A DNA stretch of 47,343 nucleotides from Chitinophagales bacterium (GCA_026928325.1 JAIXKS010000065.1:34260-81602); one strand, 5' to 3'. Positions 9,001 to 16,580 are shown, numbered from the stretch's first letter. Numbers and translations: made by a program. Notes: a model not told the origin generated them from the sequence alone.

Positions 9001-10459
9001 GTATTCGGCCGATGGATTATATTTTGCCGAAAGTCCGGTTTATAGAAATTTAAAGGCCGGTAGTTATACATTCTATATTCGAGATGCGGACAGTACCTTC
9101 CAATGGACTTCGGTGGTTGTAAACGCTCCGGATTCCATGACTATTGCCATACAACAAGAGTATTATGACTTGGTCGTAGATGCGACAGGAGGTACCGGCT
9201 TTCTTTCTTACCAACTAGATACACTTCCTTCGACATCAATTCCTGTGTTTAAAGATCCGGGAAATGGCTTTTATACAATTACTGTTCAAGATATCTTCGG
9301 ATGTTCTATATCGGATACTATAACGGTAGATATTGAACCATTGAGATTGGAATCTGAGATTTTAGCGGATGCCTTGTGTCCTGGCCAAAATATTTCGGTT
9401 GAAGTCATAGGGATTGGAGGTTTTGAACCTTATACTTATAGTTTGAATGGACAGAGCTTCATTACTACAAATTCATTTATAACTATCAATCCTAATCCGG
9501 TAATTTCTGTCAAAGATGCCGGTGGGAAAATTGTAGTAGGAGATACCATCTTTACAAACAATCCAATACCGATTGAAGCCACTTTTGAACAAGTTCGTTT
9601 TAGAGTTACCGTATTGGCTACAGGAGGTACAGGGCCTTTGTCATATAGTAAAAACGGTGTCAATTATAGTGAAAGCAATATTATTGATTTTGATGATAAT
9701 GGCGTGTATAAGATTTATGTTAGAGACTCGGTATCATGTACCAAAAGCTATAATATCCAGCTCAATGTGTTGAAACAAGTCAATGTCACTCAGCGAAATG
9801 TCACTTGTTTTGGGAAAGAAGACGGATATCTCAAGCTCGTGAATAGCGGAGGATCAGCACCCATCCAATACAAACTCAATGATGGAGACTTTAGCTCAGT
9901 ACGCGAATGGAATTCGTTGAAGGCAGGTATTTATGACTATGTCGTGAGAGATAGCAAAGGAGACAGCCTTACTGGACAAGTCGAAATATTAAATCCGGAT
10001 GCTCTAGATTTATCCATAAATACAAGTAGAGATACCTTAGAAATATTGGTTTCAGGCGGAACACCACCATATCGGTATAGCATAGATAATGGGCATGTAT
10101 TTTTAGACAACAACTTATATTTTGAGTTAGCGCCCGATACTTACAATATTATCGTTAAGGACAAAAATGGCTGTACCATTTCTGGTGTTGCTACCATAAC
10201 ATCGACTAAAAATCACCAAGATCCGTATATCACAATACGGCCAAATCCGACCAGGCAATCCCTATTTATATCTGGATTTTCTCCTATAAATGCTAAAGTA
10301 GAAGTCTTTGATATGAATGGGAATAGGGTAGAGATTCCAAGCCCAGAGGTATTTGAAGAAATATTAAAACTGGATGTCGAAAATCTTCCTTCGGGAATGT
10401 ATATTTTACAATTGCGAAACCAGGAAAATGTAGCAAGATTGAAGTTTATTCGAATTTAA
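6053..10459 (+). CDS. Large T9SS-exported reprolysin-type (M12B-like) metalloprotease with adhesin-like repeats
   Basis: Secreted zinc metalloprotease of 1,468 aa. The ATG at 6053 gives a signal peptide (MRFLFMFLGVWLCASIGQAQ); the frame is open to 5912, but that extension hides the signal. After a propeptide-like region comes the extended zinc motif HEMGHQFGANH at residues 339-349, with the Met-turn STIMGYAGIC downstream. Then follow Ig/PKD-like domains, a cadherin-like/CSPG-type repeat (about 850-940; MKDINDGIIEYRH), three SprB-like repeats (from about 955; LACYGDNNAE, VTCFGKEDGY) and a type A T9SS sorting domain ending in PSGMYILQLRNQ. Probably surface-bound or released; substrate unknown. 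Repeat boundaries are approximate. Confidence 0.92.
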   Translation: MRFLFMFLGVWLCASIGQAQNSLWTEVKELNLREPRYINPDSYQLFQLDWERFKANTAAALRVEPMQSLALPQPDGSFKTFSLQETSIFDSELSAKYPGFTSYTGFSQEAPGAILKLSVSPFGIHAMILEPDNKNSVFIDPVTLNHSNQIYQVYYRKDYKPKPDVHYFCGVEEAHIDLSNDDTSNHQATTTALRSSGDCQLRSYRLALACTGEYASFYGGTKEHVLAAYNTTMTRVNGVYERDLGVTLVLIGNTDQIIYLNGSSDPYTNSNGDAMLTENQQNLDRVIGTENYDIGHVFSTGGGGIAYLNGPCNRSNKAKGVTGATRPVGDPFDIDYVSHEMGHQFGANHTQNNNCNRNGSTAVEPGSASTIMGYAGICSPDIQSNSDGYFHGISINEIHNYIVNGYGNTCATPIDVPNTKPTVSVEANEYIIPISTPFMLTAEGYDEGGIASLSYCWEQTDNRTASMPPKATNANGPLFRSVAPQLNPTRFFPDLEKRYGQWEVLPSVERSMNFKCTVRDNHPGNGCTEDINVVVKTSTLSGPFEVLYPNTSLVSWPTGTTQTVVWVVADTDKAPVNCQFVDIYLSTNGGVYFPHLIASGVPNTGSYDIVVPPLPTDKARIMVKGSDNIFFDISNQNFKITSSFTISSKVDNLEVCNEDEVSVEINIKETGQVTQPIRLSVANLPDDLTYNFSKNDIIDFPATVLLTLSGVDQLNPGNLTILVEGKSGNEYLNTSFIIFKGLLDDEIALELPIHHDPSVNPSNTRFLWKNLEGITDYVLEVSKTQNFEEILYTRTTTRNSTNISLDESTIYFWRVKPNSPCTDLPYSTVYNFKTSGGVTGFPVILKNETLVVEQGGTDLITDKEINIYGDSPEFILFTISELPKEGQIFIADVPAERGDVFRMKDINDGIIEYRHLGGYIQTDTMFFNILDDVGRWAPEAYMPIKIKTDELGLAVIRTKQLACYGDNNAEVELIGYGGVAPYKYSADGLYFAESPVYRNLKAGSYTFYIRDADSTFQWTSVVVNAPDSMTIAIQQEYYDLVVDATGGTGFLSYQLDTLPSTSIPVFKDPGNGFYTITVQDIFGCSISDTITVDIEPLRLESEILADALCPGQNISVEVIGIGGFEPYTYSLNGQSFITTNSFITINPNPVISVKDAGGKIVVGDTIFTNNPIPIEATFEQVRFRVTVLATGGTGPLSYSKNGVNYSESNIIDFDDNGVYKIYVRDSVSCTKSYNIQLNVLKQVNVTQRNVTCFGKEDGYLKLVNSGGSAPIQYKLNDGDFSSVREWNSLKAGIYDYVVRDSKGDSLTGQVEILNPDALDLSINTSRDTLEILVSGGTPPYRYSIDNGHVFLDNNLYFELAPDTYNIIVKDKNGCTISGVATITSTKNHQDPYITIRPNPTRQSLFISGFSPINAKVEVFDMNGNRVEIPSPEVFEEILKLDVENLPSGMYILQLRNQENVARLKFIRI

Positions 10460-10506
10460 TACGAATAGCATAAAATCAGCTCCTGAAAATAAAAGTTCAA
10501 ATTTGA

Positions 10507-10541
10507 GAGAGAACCGTGCTTGACTTGAGTGTGGTTCTTTC
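10507..10541 (+). terminator. Hairpin after the metalloprotease gene
   Basis: GAGAGAACC (10507-10515) can pair with GGTTCTTTC (10533-10541) around a 17-nt loop, allowing one G-U pair. It begins 47 nt after the metalloprotease stop, and the T-run is poor. It directly abuts MITE copy C, and the two together may end transcription. Confidence 0.4.
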
Positions 10542-10706
10542 TTAGTGTATTGTCTATAAAAAGAATTAAATTATATTGGATGTTTTTTTAAAAAGATCAG
10601 GACAAAAAAATGTAGGCATAGTGGTAACTATGGTGCGTATTTTTAACGATGAGCTTTGAAAAAAGAATGACACTTCATTAAGATTTTTTTGTTGACAGAG
10701 TATTAA
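10542..10706 (-). mobile_element. MITE-like element, copy C (reverse orientation)
   Basis: About 165 bp, the reverse complement of copy B with scattered substitutions. The ends TTAGTGTATTGTC and GACAGAGTATTAA are degenerate versions of the 13-bp inverted repeat. The central hairpin GGCATAGTGGTAACTATG and the block GTATTTTTAACGATGAG are conserved. It fills the space between two convergent genes; its right edge is 2 bp from the stop codon of the LuxC-type gene (10709). It looks older than A and B because its ends have drifted. Confidence 0.82.
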
Positions 10707-10708
10707 AT

Positions 10709-11734
10709 TTACGGTAAGGAAAGTAAAAATTGAATGGTATCCACGCCATCGGCAAAGGTATCCATTTGCGGATGTTGGGCTTGACCCAATGGAACAATAT
10801 CTAGAGAATCCAAGTTTTCATTTGAAACGATACATTGGATCTTATCGGAATCAGCCATAAGTTTGCTTATTAATGAATTTTTGTCGTCATAATATTCGTA
10901 ATGAATGCTACCAATGCGTGATGGGATATCTTCAGATGGCCTGAGGAGCACAAAATTATTTTGAAAAAAAAGCTCCTTATTAAGTAAATATAAGGCTACG
11001 TTATAATCGTAATTACTTCTATATTTATGGTGGTTTATGATGTCTTCGTAGGATTCAAAGGCTTTAAAAAGTTTTTCTAGCGGATAATCTTTCGGCAGAT
11101 ATAGTTTGCTGACATTGCGGCATCCAAGACCAAAATACGCAAAAATATCATCCGCTAGCAACTGTAGCAATTCGTCGGTCTCATCGCCGGAAAGGACCGC
11201 GACTGCATTTCGATTATAGCGGATGATATGAGGATAATGCTTGAAGTAATCTTCAAAGATTCGCGCTGTATTATCGCTACCTGTTGCAATGACAGCGTCA
11301 AAGTCTGATAATCGTTCTACAAATTCGATATGATTCTCTATTTCCGGATAGCTTTGTTGGATAATCTGAATGAAGTAGGGTAGCAAGACCTTATCCTTAT
11401 CGCTAAGTTTTACTTTGGTCTTATGTCCTACGAGGTAACTGCAGAGTACATCGTGAAATCCAACCAATGGAATATTTCCGGCAAGTACCAATCCTATAGT
11501 TTTAGGTATGACATTGTCATCCAAACGATATTTGTCAATTAAGTTTCGTATGGCTGATGCACTTAAAAATTCTTGAGAGATGGCCTCCAAAGAAAGTCGA
11601 ATGTTGTTTTGAGAAAACCAAGGGTTATCTTGGGATGCTTTTGCGATTATAGGATCGTGAACCAATAAATTAGTATCCTTTAGATAAAGTCCTAATTTAA
11701 CTAAACTGTCAACTCTTTGCTCAATATTCATCAT
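10709..11734 (-). CDS. Acyl-CoA reductase, LuxC family
   Basis: Aldehyde-dehydrogenase-fold enzyme that reduces a fatty acyl thioester to the aldehyde with NADPH. The 341-aa sequence has the LuxC-type Rossmann-like segment IGLVLAGNIPLVGFHD, an ATGSDNTARIF segment, and the putative catalytic cysteine in FGLGCRNVSKLYLP. It is shorter than classical LuxC (about 480 aa), as usual for Bacteroidota homologues. No luxD/luxE-like partner is next to it, so bioluminescence is not implied; aldehyde formation for lipid or aryl-polyene-like metabolism is possible. The stop codon is 2 bp from MITE copy C. A small ORF and RluD lie upstream on the same strand. Confidence 0.78.
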   Translation of the reverse strand: MMNIEQRVDSLVKLGLYLKDTNLLVHDPIIAKASQDNPWFSQNNIRLSLEAISQEFLSASAIRNLIDKYRLDDNVIPKTIGLVLAGNIPLVGFHDVLCSYLVGHKTKVKLSDKDKVLLPYFIQIIQQSYPEIENHIEFVERLSDFDAVIATGSDNTARIFEDYFKHYPHIIRYNRNAVAVLSGDETDELLQLLADDIFAYFGLGCRNVSKLYLPKDYPLEKLFKAFESYEDIINHHKYRSNYDYNVALYLLNKELFFQNNFVLLRPSEDIPSRIGSIHYEYYDDKNSLISKLMADSDKIQCIVSNENLDSLDIVPLGQAQHPQMDTFADGVDTIQFLLSLP

Positions 11735-11783
11735 GGGATATTTCGGGTAGGTTTAATCCAATGTAAAAAAAATAGATAACTAT

Positions 11784-11924
11784 TCAGATATAAGCTTTCA
11801 AATCATACAAATACAAGGGTTTTTCACAAGACGAAGCCACTTTTTGAGCTAATCCTAGTGCTATCGAGACACCATGCGGTGATGGATCATGTAAAAATAA
11901 TATTTTTTGATTGAAATTGATCAT
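11784..11924 (-). CDS. Possible small protein, 46 aa, unknown function
   Basis: A minus-strand ATG ORF in the 209-bp gap between RluD and the acyl-CoA reductase. It would encode a protein starting MINFNQKILFLHDPSPHG and ending CEKPLYLYDLKAYI. Composition looks protein-like (balanced charge, a hydrophobic strand then an amphipathic stretch) rather than like random AT-rich DNA, but no family is recognised. It begins 19 nt after the RluD stop and ends 49 nt before the reductase start, so it could be translated from their shared transcript. It could equally be a decayed gene remnant. Confidence 0.35.
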   Translation of the reverse strand: MINFNQKILFLHDPSPHGVSIALGLAQKVASSCEKPLYLYDLKAYI

Positions 11925-11943
11925 ATCGGAGTATTGTAAAATA

Positions 11944-13026
11944 TTATGAATCCATGTCCTCTTGTTCCTTCTCTAGGATTTCTTTTCTTGCAGCCACATA
12001 AGTTCTCCATTTGCTAAGTACTTGGGCAAAATCTTCGGGAAGTTCGTTTTCAAAATACATGGATTCTCCGGTCACCGGATGAATAAATCCAAGACATCGT
12101 GCATGCAAAGCCTGTCGAGGTAGTATTTTGAAACAGTTATCTACAAATTGCTTATATTTCGTATAAACTGTGCCTTTGAGGATTTTGTCGCCGTGATATC
12201 TGGCATCATTAAAAAGCGTATGACCAATATACTTCATGTGGACTCGGATTTGATGGGTTCTACCTGTTTCCAAATGACACTTAACCAAGGTGACGTAATA
12301 CATCCGCTCCAACACTTCATAATGAGTAACAGCATGTTTTCCTTGACTACCATCTGCAAACACCGTCATTTGCATGCGATCGCGCTCGTGTCTTCCGATA
12401 TTTCCAACTATCGTACCGGTATCTTCTTCGACATTTCCCCAAACTAAAGCAATATATTCACGTTCAATCGTATGGTCGTAAAACTGTTTTGATAAATGGG
12501 TCATGGCATAGTCATTTTTAGCGATCAACAAAAGACCGGAAGTATCTTTGTCGATTCGATGGACTAAGCCGGGTCTATCTGCCGAATTTCCCTTCATGAC
12601 CGGTAAAGCCTGATTCTGAAAATGGTATAAAAGACCATTCACGAGGGTTCCTGAAGTATTGCCCACTCCAGGGTGAACAACCAACCCGGCAGGCTTATTT
12701 ATAACCATTAAATGGTCGTCTTCATACACAATGTCTAATGGAATCGGCTCTGGTGGGACCGAAACAATATCGTCAGGATCTGAAGGAAGTACAAGTGCAA
12801 TTTCGTCGCCCGGCCTTATCTTGTAGCTGGCTTTGACCGGCTTGTCATTGACCAAGACACAACCTATGCTTATCGCATTTTGGACTCGTGTACGAGAAAC
12901 TCTCTCGAGGCGATCCATCAAAAACTTGTCGATACGGATAGATGTTTGATTCTTATCGCATACAATCCGTTGATGCTCGTACATTTCATCTGTAATCTCC
13001 AGATCTGTCATCTTAATTGCGCTCAT
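11944..13026 (-). CDS. rluD: RluD-family 23S rRNA pseudouridine synthase with S4 domain
   Basis: Isomerises uridines to pseudouridine, in RluD's case in helix 69 of 23S rRNA. An N-terminal S4 RNA-binding domain (about residues 27-90, RIDKFLMDRL...RTRVQNAI) precedes the catalytic domain with VINKPAGLVVHPG and HRIDKDTSGLLL, whose aspartate (D159) is the family nucleophile. ETGRTHQIRVHM is the conserved C-terminal motif. The 360-aa length is slightly above the family norm because of extra residues at the N-terminus. Its start lies 1 nt after the stop of the upstream beta-barrel gene, so they are co-transcribed. RluD rather than RluC is inferred from overall resemblance. Confidence 0.88.
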   Translation of the reverse strand: MSAIKMTDLEITDEMYEHQRIVCDKNQTSIRIDKFLMDRLERVSRTRVQNAISIGCVLVNDKPVKASYKIRPGDEIALVLPSDPDDIVSVPPEPIPLDIVYEDDHLMVINKPAGLVVHPGVGNTSGTLVNGLLYHFQNQALPVMKGNSADRPGLVHRIDKDTSGLLLIAKNDYAMTHLSKQFYDHTIEREYIALVWGNVEEDTGTIVGNIGRHERDRMQMTVFADGSQGKHAVTHYEVLERMYYVTLVKCHLETGRTHQIRVHMKYIGHTLFNDARYHGDKILKGTVYTKYKQFVDNCFKILPRQALHARCLGFIHPVTGESMYFENELPEDFAQVLSKWRTYVAARKEILEKEQEDMDS

Positions 13027-13027
13027 C

Positions 13028-13729
13028 TCAAAATATATAAGTAATGCCTAAATCAAACCGTATAATATCTGTCGTACTCCTCTTTCTATCAAAAGCATCT
13101 AGCGTTGTATAAATGGACTTGCCTTGATCGGATAAAGCGTAATAGGGAACACTCAATCCAGGATAATATCCTCCTTTCCCATTCAAGTATATATCCCGAC
13201 TCAATTTTACTTGAAGGCCGGCATTCATTCCATAACTAAGAGCAATCTGTCCTTCATCAAATTCACCGCTACTTGTGTCTGCCTGATCTACCAATTCCTT
13301 TCTCGTAAAAGTAAATAACCACTTAAAGCCGAGCATGGCTTCGAGATACAATTCTATCGGGCCTAAATTAATATTGGGATAATATCGGAACTTTCCGTCT
13401 AAACCTATCAAGTTACTATTCGTGGCACTGTCGAAATCGTAAATACCAAAATCGATTACTTCCGTAGTAATAGCATGAAAACTACCGATGTTAAAATAGT
13501 ATGCTGAAATTCCCCAAAAAAAAGGTTGATCCTCATCAATTTGCCGTAAATAGCCTAGCTCAAATCCTAAATGGTTAGTAGTGATATTTTTACTAAAAGG
13601 CCCTGAAGGAACCAAATAAGAAAGGCTACCTTCCAAAAAATTAATTTTTGACTGTGCTTGTATTGTTTCTAATGAGACGATAGAGCAAAAAGTCAACAGC
13701 CCAATGATGGTTTTAAAGCGTATGTTCAC
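13028..13729 (-). CDS. Secreted outer-membrane beta-barrel protein (hypothetical)
   Basis: The protein starts with a signal peptide (MNIRFKTIIGLLTFCSIVSL, cleavage near IQAQ) and continues with alternating hydrophobic/polar strands typical of an eight-stranded outer-membrane barrel, ending in a strand with terminal aromatic residue (FDLGITYIF). It resembles the broad porin/OmpW-like barrel proteins of Bacteroidota, but no specific function can be named. The start codon is GTG. A good -7 box lies 23 nt upstream. The stop is 1 nt before the RluD start, so a two-gene operon is likely. Confidence 0.7.
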   Translation of the reverse strand: MNIRFKTIIGLLTFCSIVSLETIQAQSKINFLEGSLSYLVPSGPFSKNITTNHLGFELGYLRQIDEDQPFFWGISAYYFNIGSFHAITTEVIDFGIYDFDSATNSNLIGLDGKFRYYPNINLGPIELYLEAMLGFKWLFTFTRKELVDQADTSSGEFDEGQIALSYGMNAGLQVKLSRDIYLNGKGGYYPGLSVPYYALSDQGKSIYTTLDAFDRKRSTTDIIRFDLGITYIF

Positions 13730-13752
13730 TTAATCAGATATTATACTTAGCG

Positions 13753-13760
13753 CAAAGATA
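13753..13760 (-). promoter_or_regulatory. TAnnTTTG -7 box upstream of the beta-barrel/RluD operon
   Basis: The minus strand reads TATCTTTGC, an exact match to the Bacteroidota -7 consensus, 23 nt before the GTG start at 13729. A convincing -33 TTG was not found. The box also lies just beyond the stop of the upstream Fe-S gene (13768), suggesting a new transcription unit. Confidence 0.5.
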
Positions 13761-13767
13761 AAGGAAA

Positions 13768-14556
13768 TCATTGATTTTCACCTAGACATCGCACGAGTAA
13801 CTCTGCAACGTCGAGTACGACGACCTCGTCTTGTTTATCTTTTGATTTGATTCCGTCTGACAACATGGTGATACAAAACGGACAATTCGCAGCTATTATC
13901 CCTGCACCGGTTTCTAAGGCTTCTTCTATGCGCTCTACATTGATTCGCTTTTCTCCGGGCTCATCCTCCTTAAAGAATTGAGCGCCTCCTGCACCGCAAC
14001 ACAATCCATTGCTTTTGCAACGCTTCATTTCTATTAAATCCGCTTTAAGGCCTTCTATGATGTTTCGAGGTGCATCATATTCGCCATTGATTCTTCCTAG
14101 GTAACAAGAGTCGTGATATGTGATTTTTGTATGATTAAACGTGTCGCCTTTTACTTCAAGTTTTCCACTTTTTAATAGACTGTCCAAAAACTGCGTATGG
14201 TGTAAAACTTCAAATGTTCCGCCCAAGTCCGGATATTCATTTTTGAAAATGTTAAAACCATGAGGACAAGTAGTTACAATCTTTTTGACGCCATAACTAT
14301 TCATGGTTTGAATATTCTGAAGTGCTAACATTTGAAATAAAAATTCATTGCCTGCTCGTCGGGCAGGATCTCCGGAGCACATTTCTTCCTTGCCCAAAAT
14401 GGCATAAGAAACATTTGCAATATCCATTAACTGTGCAAAGGCTTTAGCTATTCTTTGAGCTCTAGGGTCAAAACTGCCGGCACATCCTACAAAATACAAA
14501 ACTTCAACATCTATACCTTCTGCTGCGGCTTCGGCCATGGTTTTTATCTTTAGCAT
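13768..14556 (-). CDS. (Fe-S)-binding protein with CCG (heterodisulfide-reductase-type) domains
   Basis: 262-aa soluble protein with two cysteine-rich CCG-type domains as in HdrB/HdrD, LldE and GlpC. Visible motifs are YFVGCAGSFDPRA near the N-terminus, TTCPHGFNIFKNEY in the middle, HDSCYLGR, and the CCG core CKSNGLCCGAGG. CCG domains bind an unusual [4Fe-4S] cluster that handles electron or disulfide chemistry. The gene is 31 nt downstream of the membrane Fe-S subunit (14588-15943); together they correspond to the two halves of HdrD-like membrane reductases. The physiological donor is not shown by sequence. Confidence 0.86.
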   Translation of the reverse strand: MLKIKTMAEAAAEGIDVEVLYFVGCAGSFDPRAQRIAKAFAQLMDIANVSYAILGKEEMCSGDPARRAGNEFLFQMLALQNIQTMNSYGVKKIVTTCPHGFNIFKNEYPDLGGTFEVLHHTQFLDSLLKSGKLEVKGDTFNHTKITYHDSCYLGRINGEYDAPRNIIEGLKADLIEMKRCKSNGLCCGAGGAQFFKEDEPGEKRINVERIEEALETGAGIIAANCPFCITMLSDGIKSKDKQDEVVVLDVAELLVRCLGENQ

Positions 14557-14587
14557 AACTTATTTTTCTTTTACTTTTTTTAATTAA

Positions 14588-15943
14588 TTATTCATTGATC
14601 CAAGCATCTCGCTCGGTGGTAACTTGCCAGACAGCGCCATTGTTTTCTAAGGCTGTAAACATAGGTACCCACTCAGCCGGACCAGCGGATTCAGAAAGAA
14701 TCTCATATCGTCGAAGCTTCAAAATTGGCTCTAGCGGATCTATCAAAACTGGACAAGCTTCTACGCAAGCATTACAAGTAGTACAAGCATGAATCTCTTC
14801 TCTACTGATATAATCAAACAGGGATTTGCCATCGTCATAATTATCTTTAGTCAAGGTTTTGATAGAGGTATTGTCTTGTGTTTTGGCAAACTTCATGTCT
14901 CCCGATTGGATATTTCGAGATACTTCTTCCGCTCTGTCTCGTATGTCCATCATGATTTTACGTGGAGAAAGCTTTTTACCCGTAATATTGGCAGGACAAA
15001 CGGCAGTACACCGACCACATTCAGTACATGCGTAGGCATTGAGTATGTTTTTCCAACTCAAGTCAAATACATCCTTGGCTCCGAATTCAGGTAATTCTTC
15101 CGTAGCTGAAGCACTCGTTTCCGCCTCCATACCCAACATAGACTTTACCTCATTCATGATTTCAGGCATGTTTTCCATCTTTCCTCTGGATTCCAATCGA
15201 CTAAAATATACATTCGGAAAGGCTAGGAATATGTGAAGATGTTTAGAAATCGGTAAATACAAAATGAATCCAAGTACAACAAAGATGTGTAGCCACCATC
15301 CAAATCGCTCTAAAAACATCAATGACTCTGGGCTCATTCCACCAAAAAGTGCTGGTCCTAACCACGAACTAACGGCAAGAAATCCGGTGTCGGTATAATG
15401 ATCCGGTTGAATACTTTGCAATACCTTATCTGCTCCATTCATCGTAAATATACCCGTTACGAGCAAAAATTCACCGATGAGGATTAAGTTGGCATCTAAC
15501 TTTGGCCATCCGTTCAATTCGGATTTGACTAATCTGGGAACTTTTAATAAGTTACGTCTATATAGAAATACAAAGGTTGCCGATAAGGCTAGAAAAGATA
15601 GGATTTCGATGGCATTTATAATCAAGGTGTAAAACCCACCTAATATAGGCGCAAAAAACCGATGTACGCCAAAAATACCATCTATGATTATTTCTATCAA
15701 TTCGATTTGCGTGAATAAGAAGGCAATATAAATAAATAAATGGAAAACTGCCGGAATCAAGTTTTTGAACATTTTCTTTTGGCCTAAAGCAATGAGCACA
15801 ACATTTCGCCATCGTTCACTTGACGATCCAGTAACTTCATACGGTTTACCTAGCATGATGTTGTGATATATTTGACTATACAACTTATATGCAATGTATC
15901 CGGTTGCGGCCAGCAAAAGTATAAATATGATTTGTTGAATCAT
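14588..15943 (-). CDS. Membrane-bound 4Fe-4S reductase subunit (HdrC/EMO-like)
   Basis: 451-aa protein: about five membrane segments in the first 255 residues, resembling the heme-b NarI-like anchor, then a cytoplasmic domain with two [4Fe-4S] motifs, CTECGRCTAVCP (from residue 306) and CTTCNACVEACP (from 387). Followed by the CCG-domain protein on the same strand, it matches the layout of ETF:(methyl)menaquinone oxidoreductases, in which membrane, Fe-S and CCG parts are often fused; here they are two genes. A role feeding electrons from acyl-CoA dehydrogenases to menaquinone is plausible but is inference. Candidate anchor histidines are present in the helices. Confidence 0.82.
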   Translation of the reverse strand: MIQQIIFILLLAATGYIAYKLYSQIYHNIMLGKPYEVTGSSSERWRNVVLIALGQKKMFKNLIPAVFHLFIYIAFLFTQIELIEIIIDGIFGVHRFFAPILGGFYTLIINAIEILSFLALSATFVFLYRRNLLKVPRLVKSELNGWPKLDANLILIGEFLLVTGIFTMNGADKVLQSIQPDHYTDTGFLAVSSWLGPALFGGMSPESLMFLERFGWWLHIFVVLGFILYLPISKHLHIFLAFPNVYFSRLESRGKMENMPEIMNEVKSMLGMEAETSASATEELPEFGAKDVFDLSWKNILNAYACTECGRCTAVCPANITGKKLSPRKIMMDIRDRAEEVSRNIQSGDMKFAKTQDNTSIKTLTKDNYDDGKSLFDYISREEIHACTTCNACVEACPVLIDPLEPILKLRRYEILSESAGPAEWVPMFTALENNGAVWQVTTERDAWINE

Positions 15944-15995
15944 GACCAGATTTTTTTAAATTTGGCGACAAATTACAAATTAATTTATTTTTAAG

Positions 15996-16003
15996 TAAAT
16001 TTG
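15996..16003 (+). promoter_or_regulatory. TAnnTTTG -7 box upstream of the phosphoribosyltransferase
   Basis: TAAATTTG is an exact consensus match 24 nt before the ATG at 16028. The surrounding DNA is very AT-rich and no -33 TTG occurs at the usual distance, so chance is possible. Confidence 0.42.
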
Positions 16004-16027
16004 TCTTCTAATTTAAAGATATTCTAA

Positions 16028-16522
16028 ATGCTTATACTCAATCACGATCAGATAAAACATAAAATTTCAAGGATTTCTTATGAAATTTTAGAACGTCATG
16101 ATGACGATAATACCATTCATCTTGTTGGTATTAATAATAATGGATATCGCTTTGCATCCTTGTTGTATAATCAACTCAAAACGATTAGTGCTAAGGACTT
16201 TCAATTATCAGGGATTACCTTAAATCCGGCTCAGCCACTGATGACACCAATTGATACTGAGTTGGAGGCGCATTCTTTTGATGGGAAATCAGTGATTTTA
16301 GTTGATGATGTTGCAAATACGGGTAGGACATTATTTTACGCATTTATTCCGTTTTTAAAAACGCTTCCTGCTCGAGTTGAAGTTGCAGTTCTTGTGGATA
16401 GAAAACATAAACTATTCCCTGTCAATGTGGACTATGTAGGCTTGTCCCTTGCTACAACGGTGCAAGATAACATCTCTGCTAAATTGACGGATAGTGAAGC
16501 ATTTTTAGTGGAAATTATGTAA
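16028..16522 (+). CDS. Phosphoribosyltransferase-family protein (PyrR-like fold)
   Basis: 164-aa type I phosphoribosyltransferase. The PRPP-binding loop VILVDDVANTGRTL (about residues 90-103) is intact. The N-terminal part (HLVGINNNGYRFA) and hydrophobic core follow the PyrR/hypoxanthine phosphoribosyltransferase layout, but the base-recognition hood is too generic to name the substrate. It is distinct from the PyrR at 39154-39708 and is shorter. Its own promoter box and a downstream hairpin suggest a single-gene transcript. It might be a salvage enzyme or a regulatory PyrR paralogue. Confidence 0.8.
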   Translation: MLILNHDQIKHKISRISYEILERHDDDNTIHLVGINNNGYRFASLLYNQLKTISAKDFQLSGITLNPAQPLMTPIDTELEAHSFDGKSVILVDDVANTGRTLFYAFIPFLKTLPARVEVAVLVDRKHKLFPVNVDYVGLSLATTVQDNISAKLTDSEAFLVEIM

Positions 16523-16552
16523 AATCTATTTCGAATAGGGAGGCAAAGCTTT

Positions 16553-16580
16553 TTCGATAATTAGCATTTCAATTATCGAA
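16553..16580 (+). terminator. Hairpin downstream of the phosphoribosyltransferase
   Basis: A perfect 10-bp stem, TTCGATAATT (16553-16562) with AATTATCGAA (16571-16580), around an 8-nt loop, 30 nt after the stop codon. It is followed by GTGATTTTTATT, a weak T-tract. Likely an intrinsic terminator for the gene at 16028. Confidence 0.55.

Noticed and set aside
10709-11734. Bioluminescence locus
   Set aside because: Only a LuxC-type reductase is present; no luciferase or acyl-transferase genes nearby.
12148-12447. 99-codon plus-strand frame inside the RluD gene
   Set aside because: Antisense to the RluD catalytic domain; no independent coding evidence.
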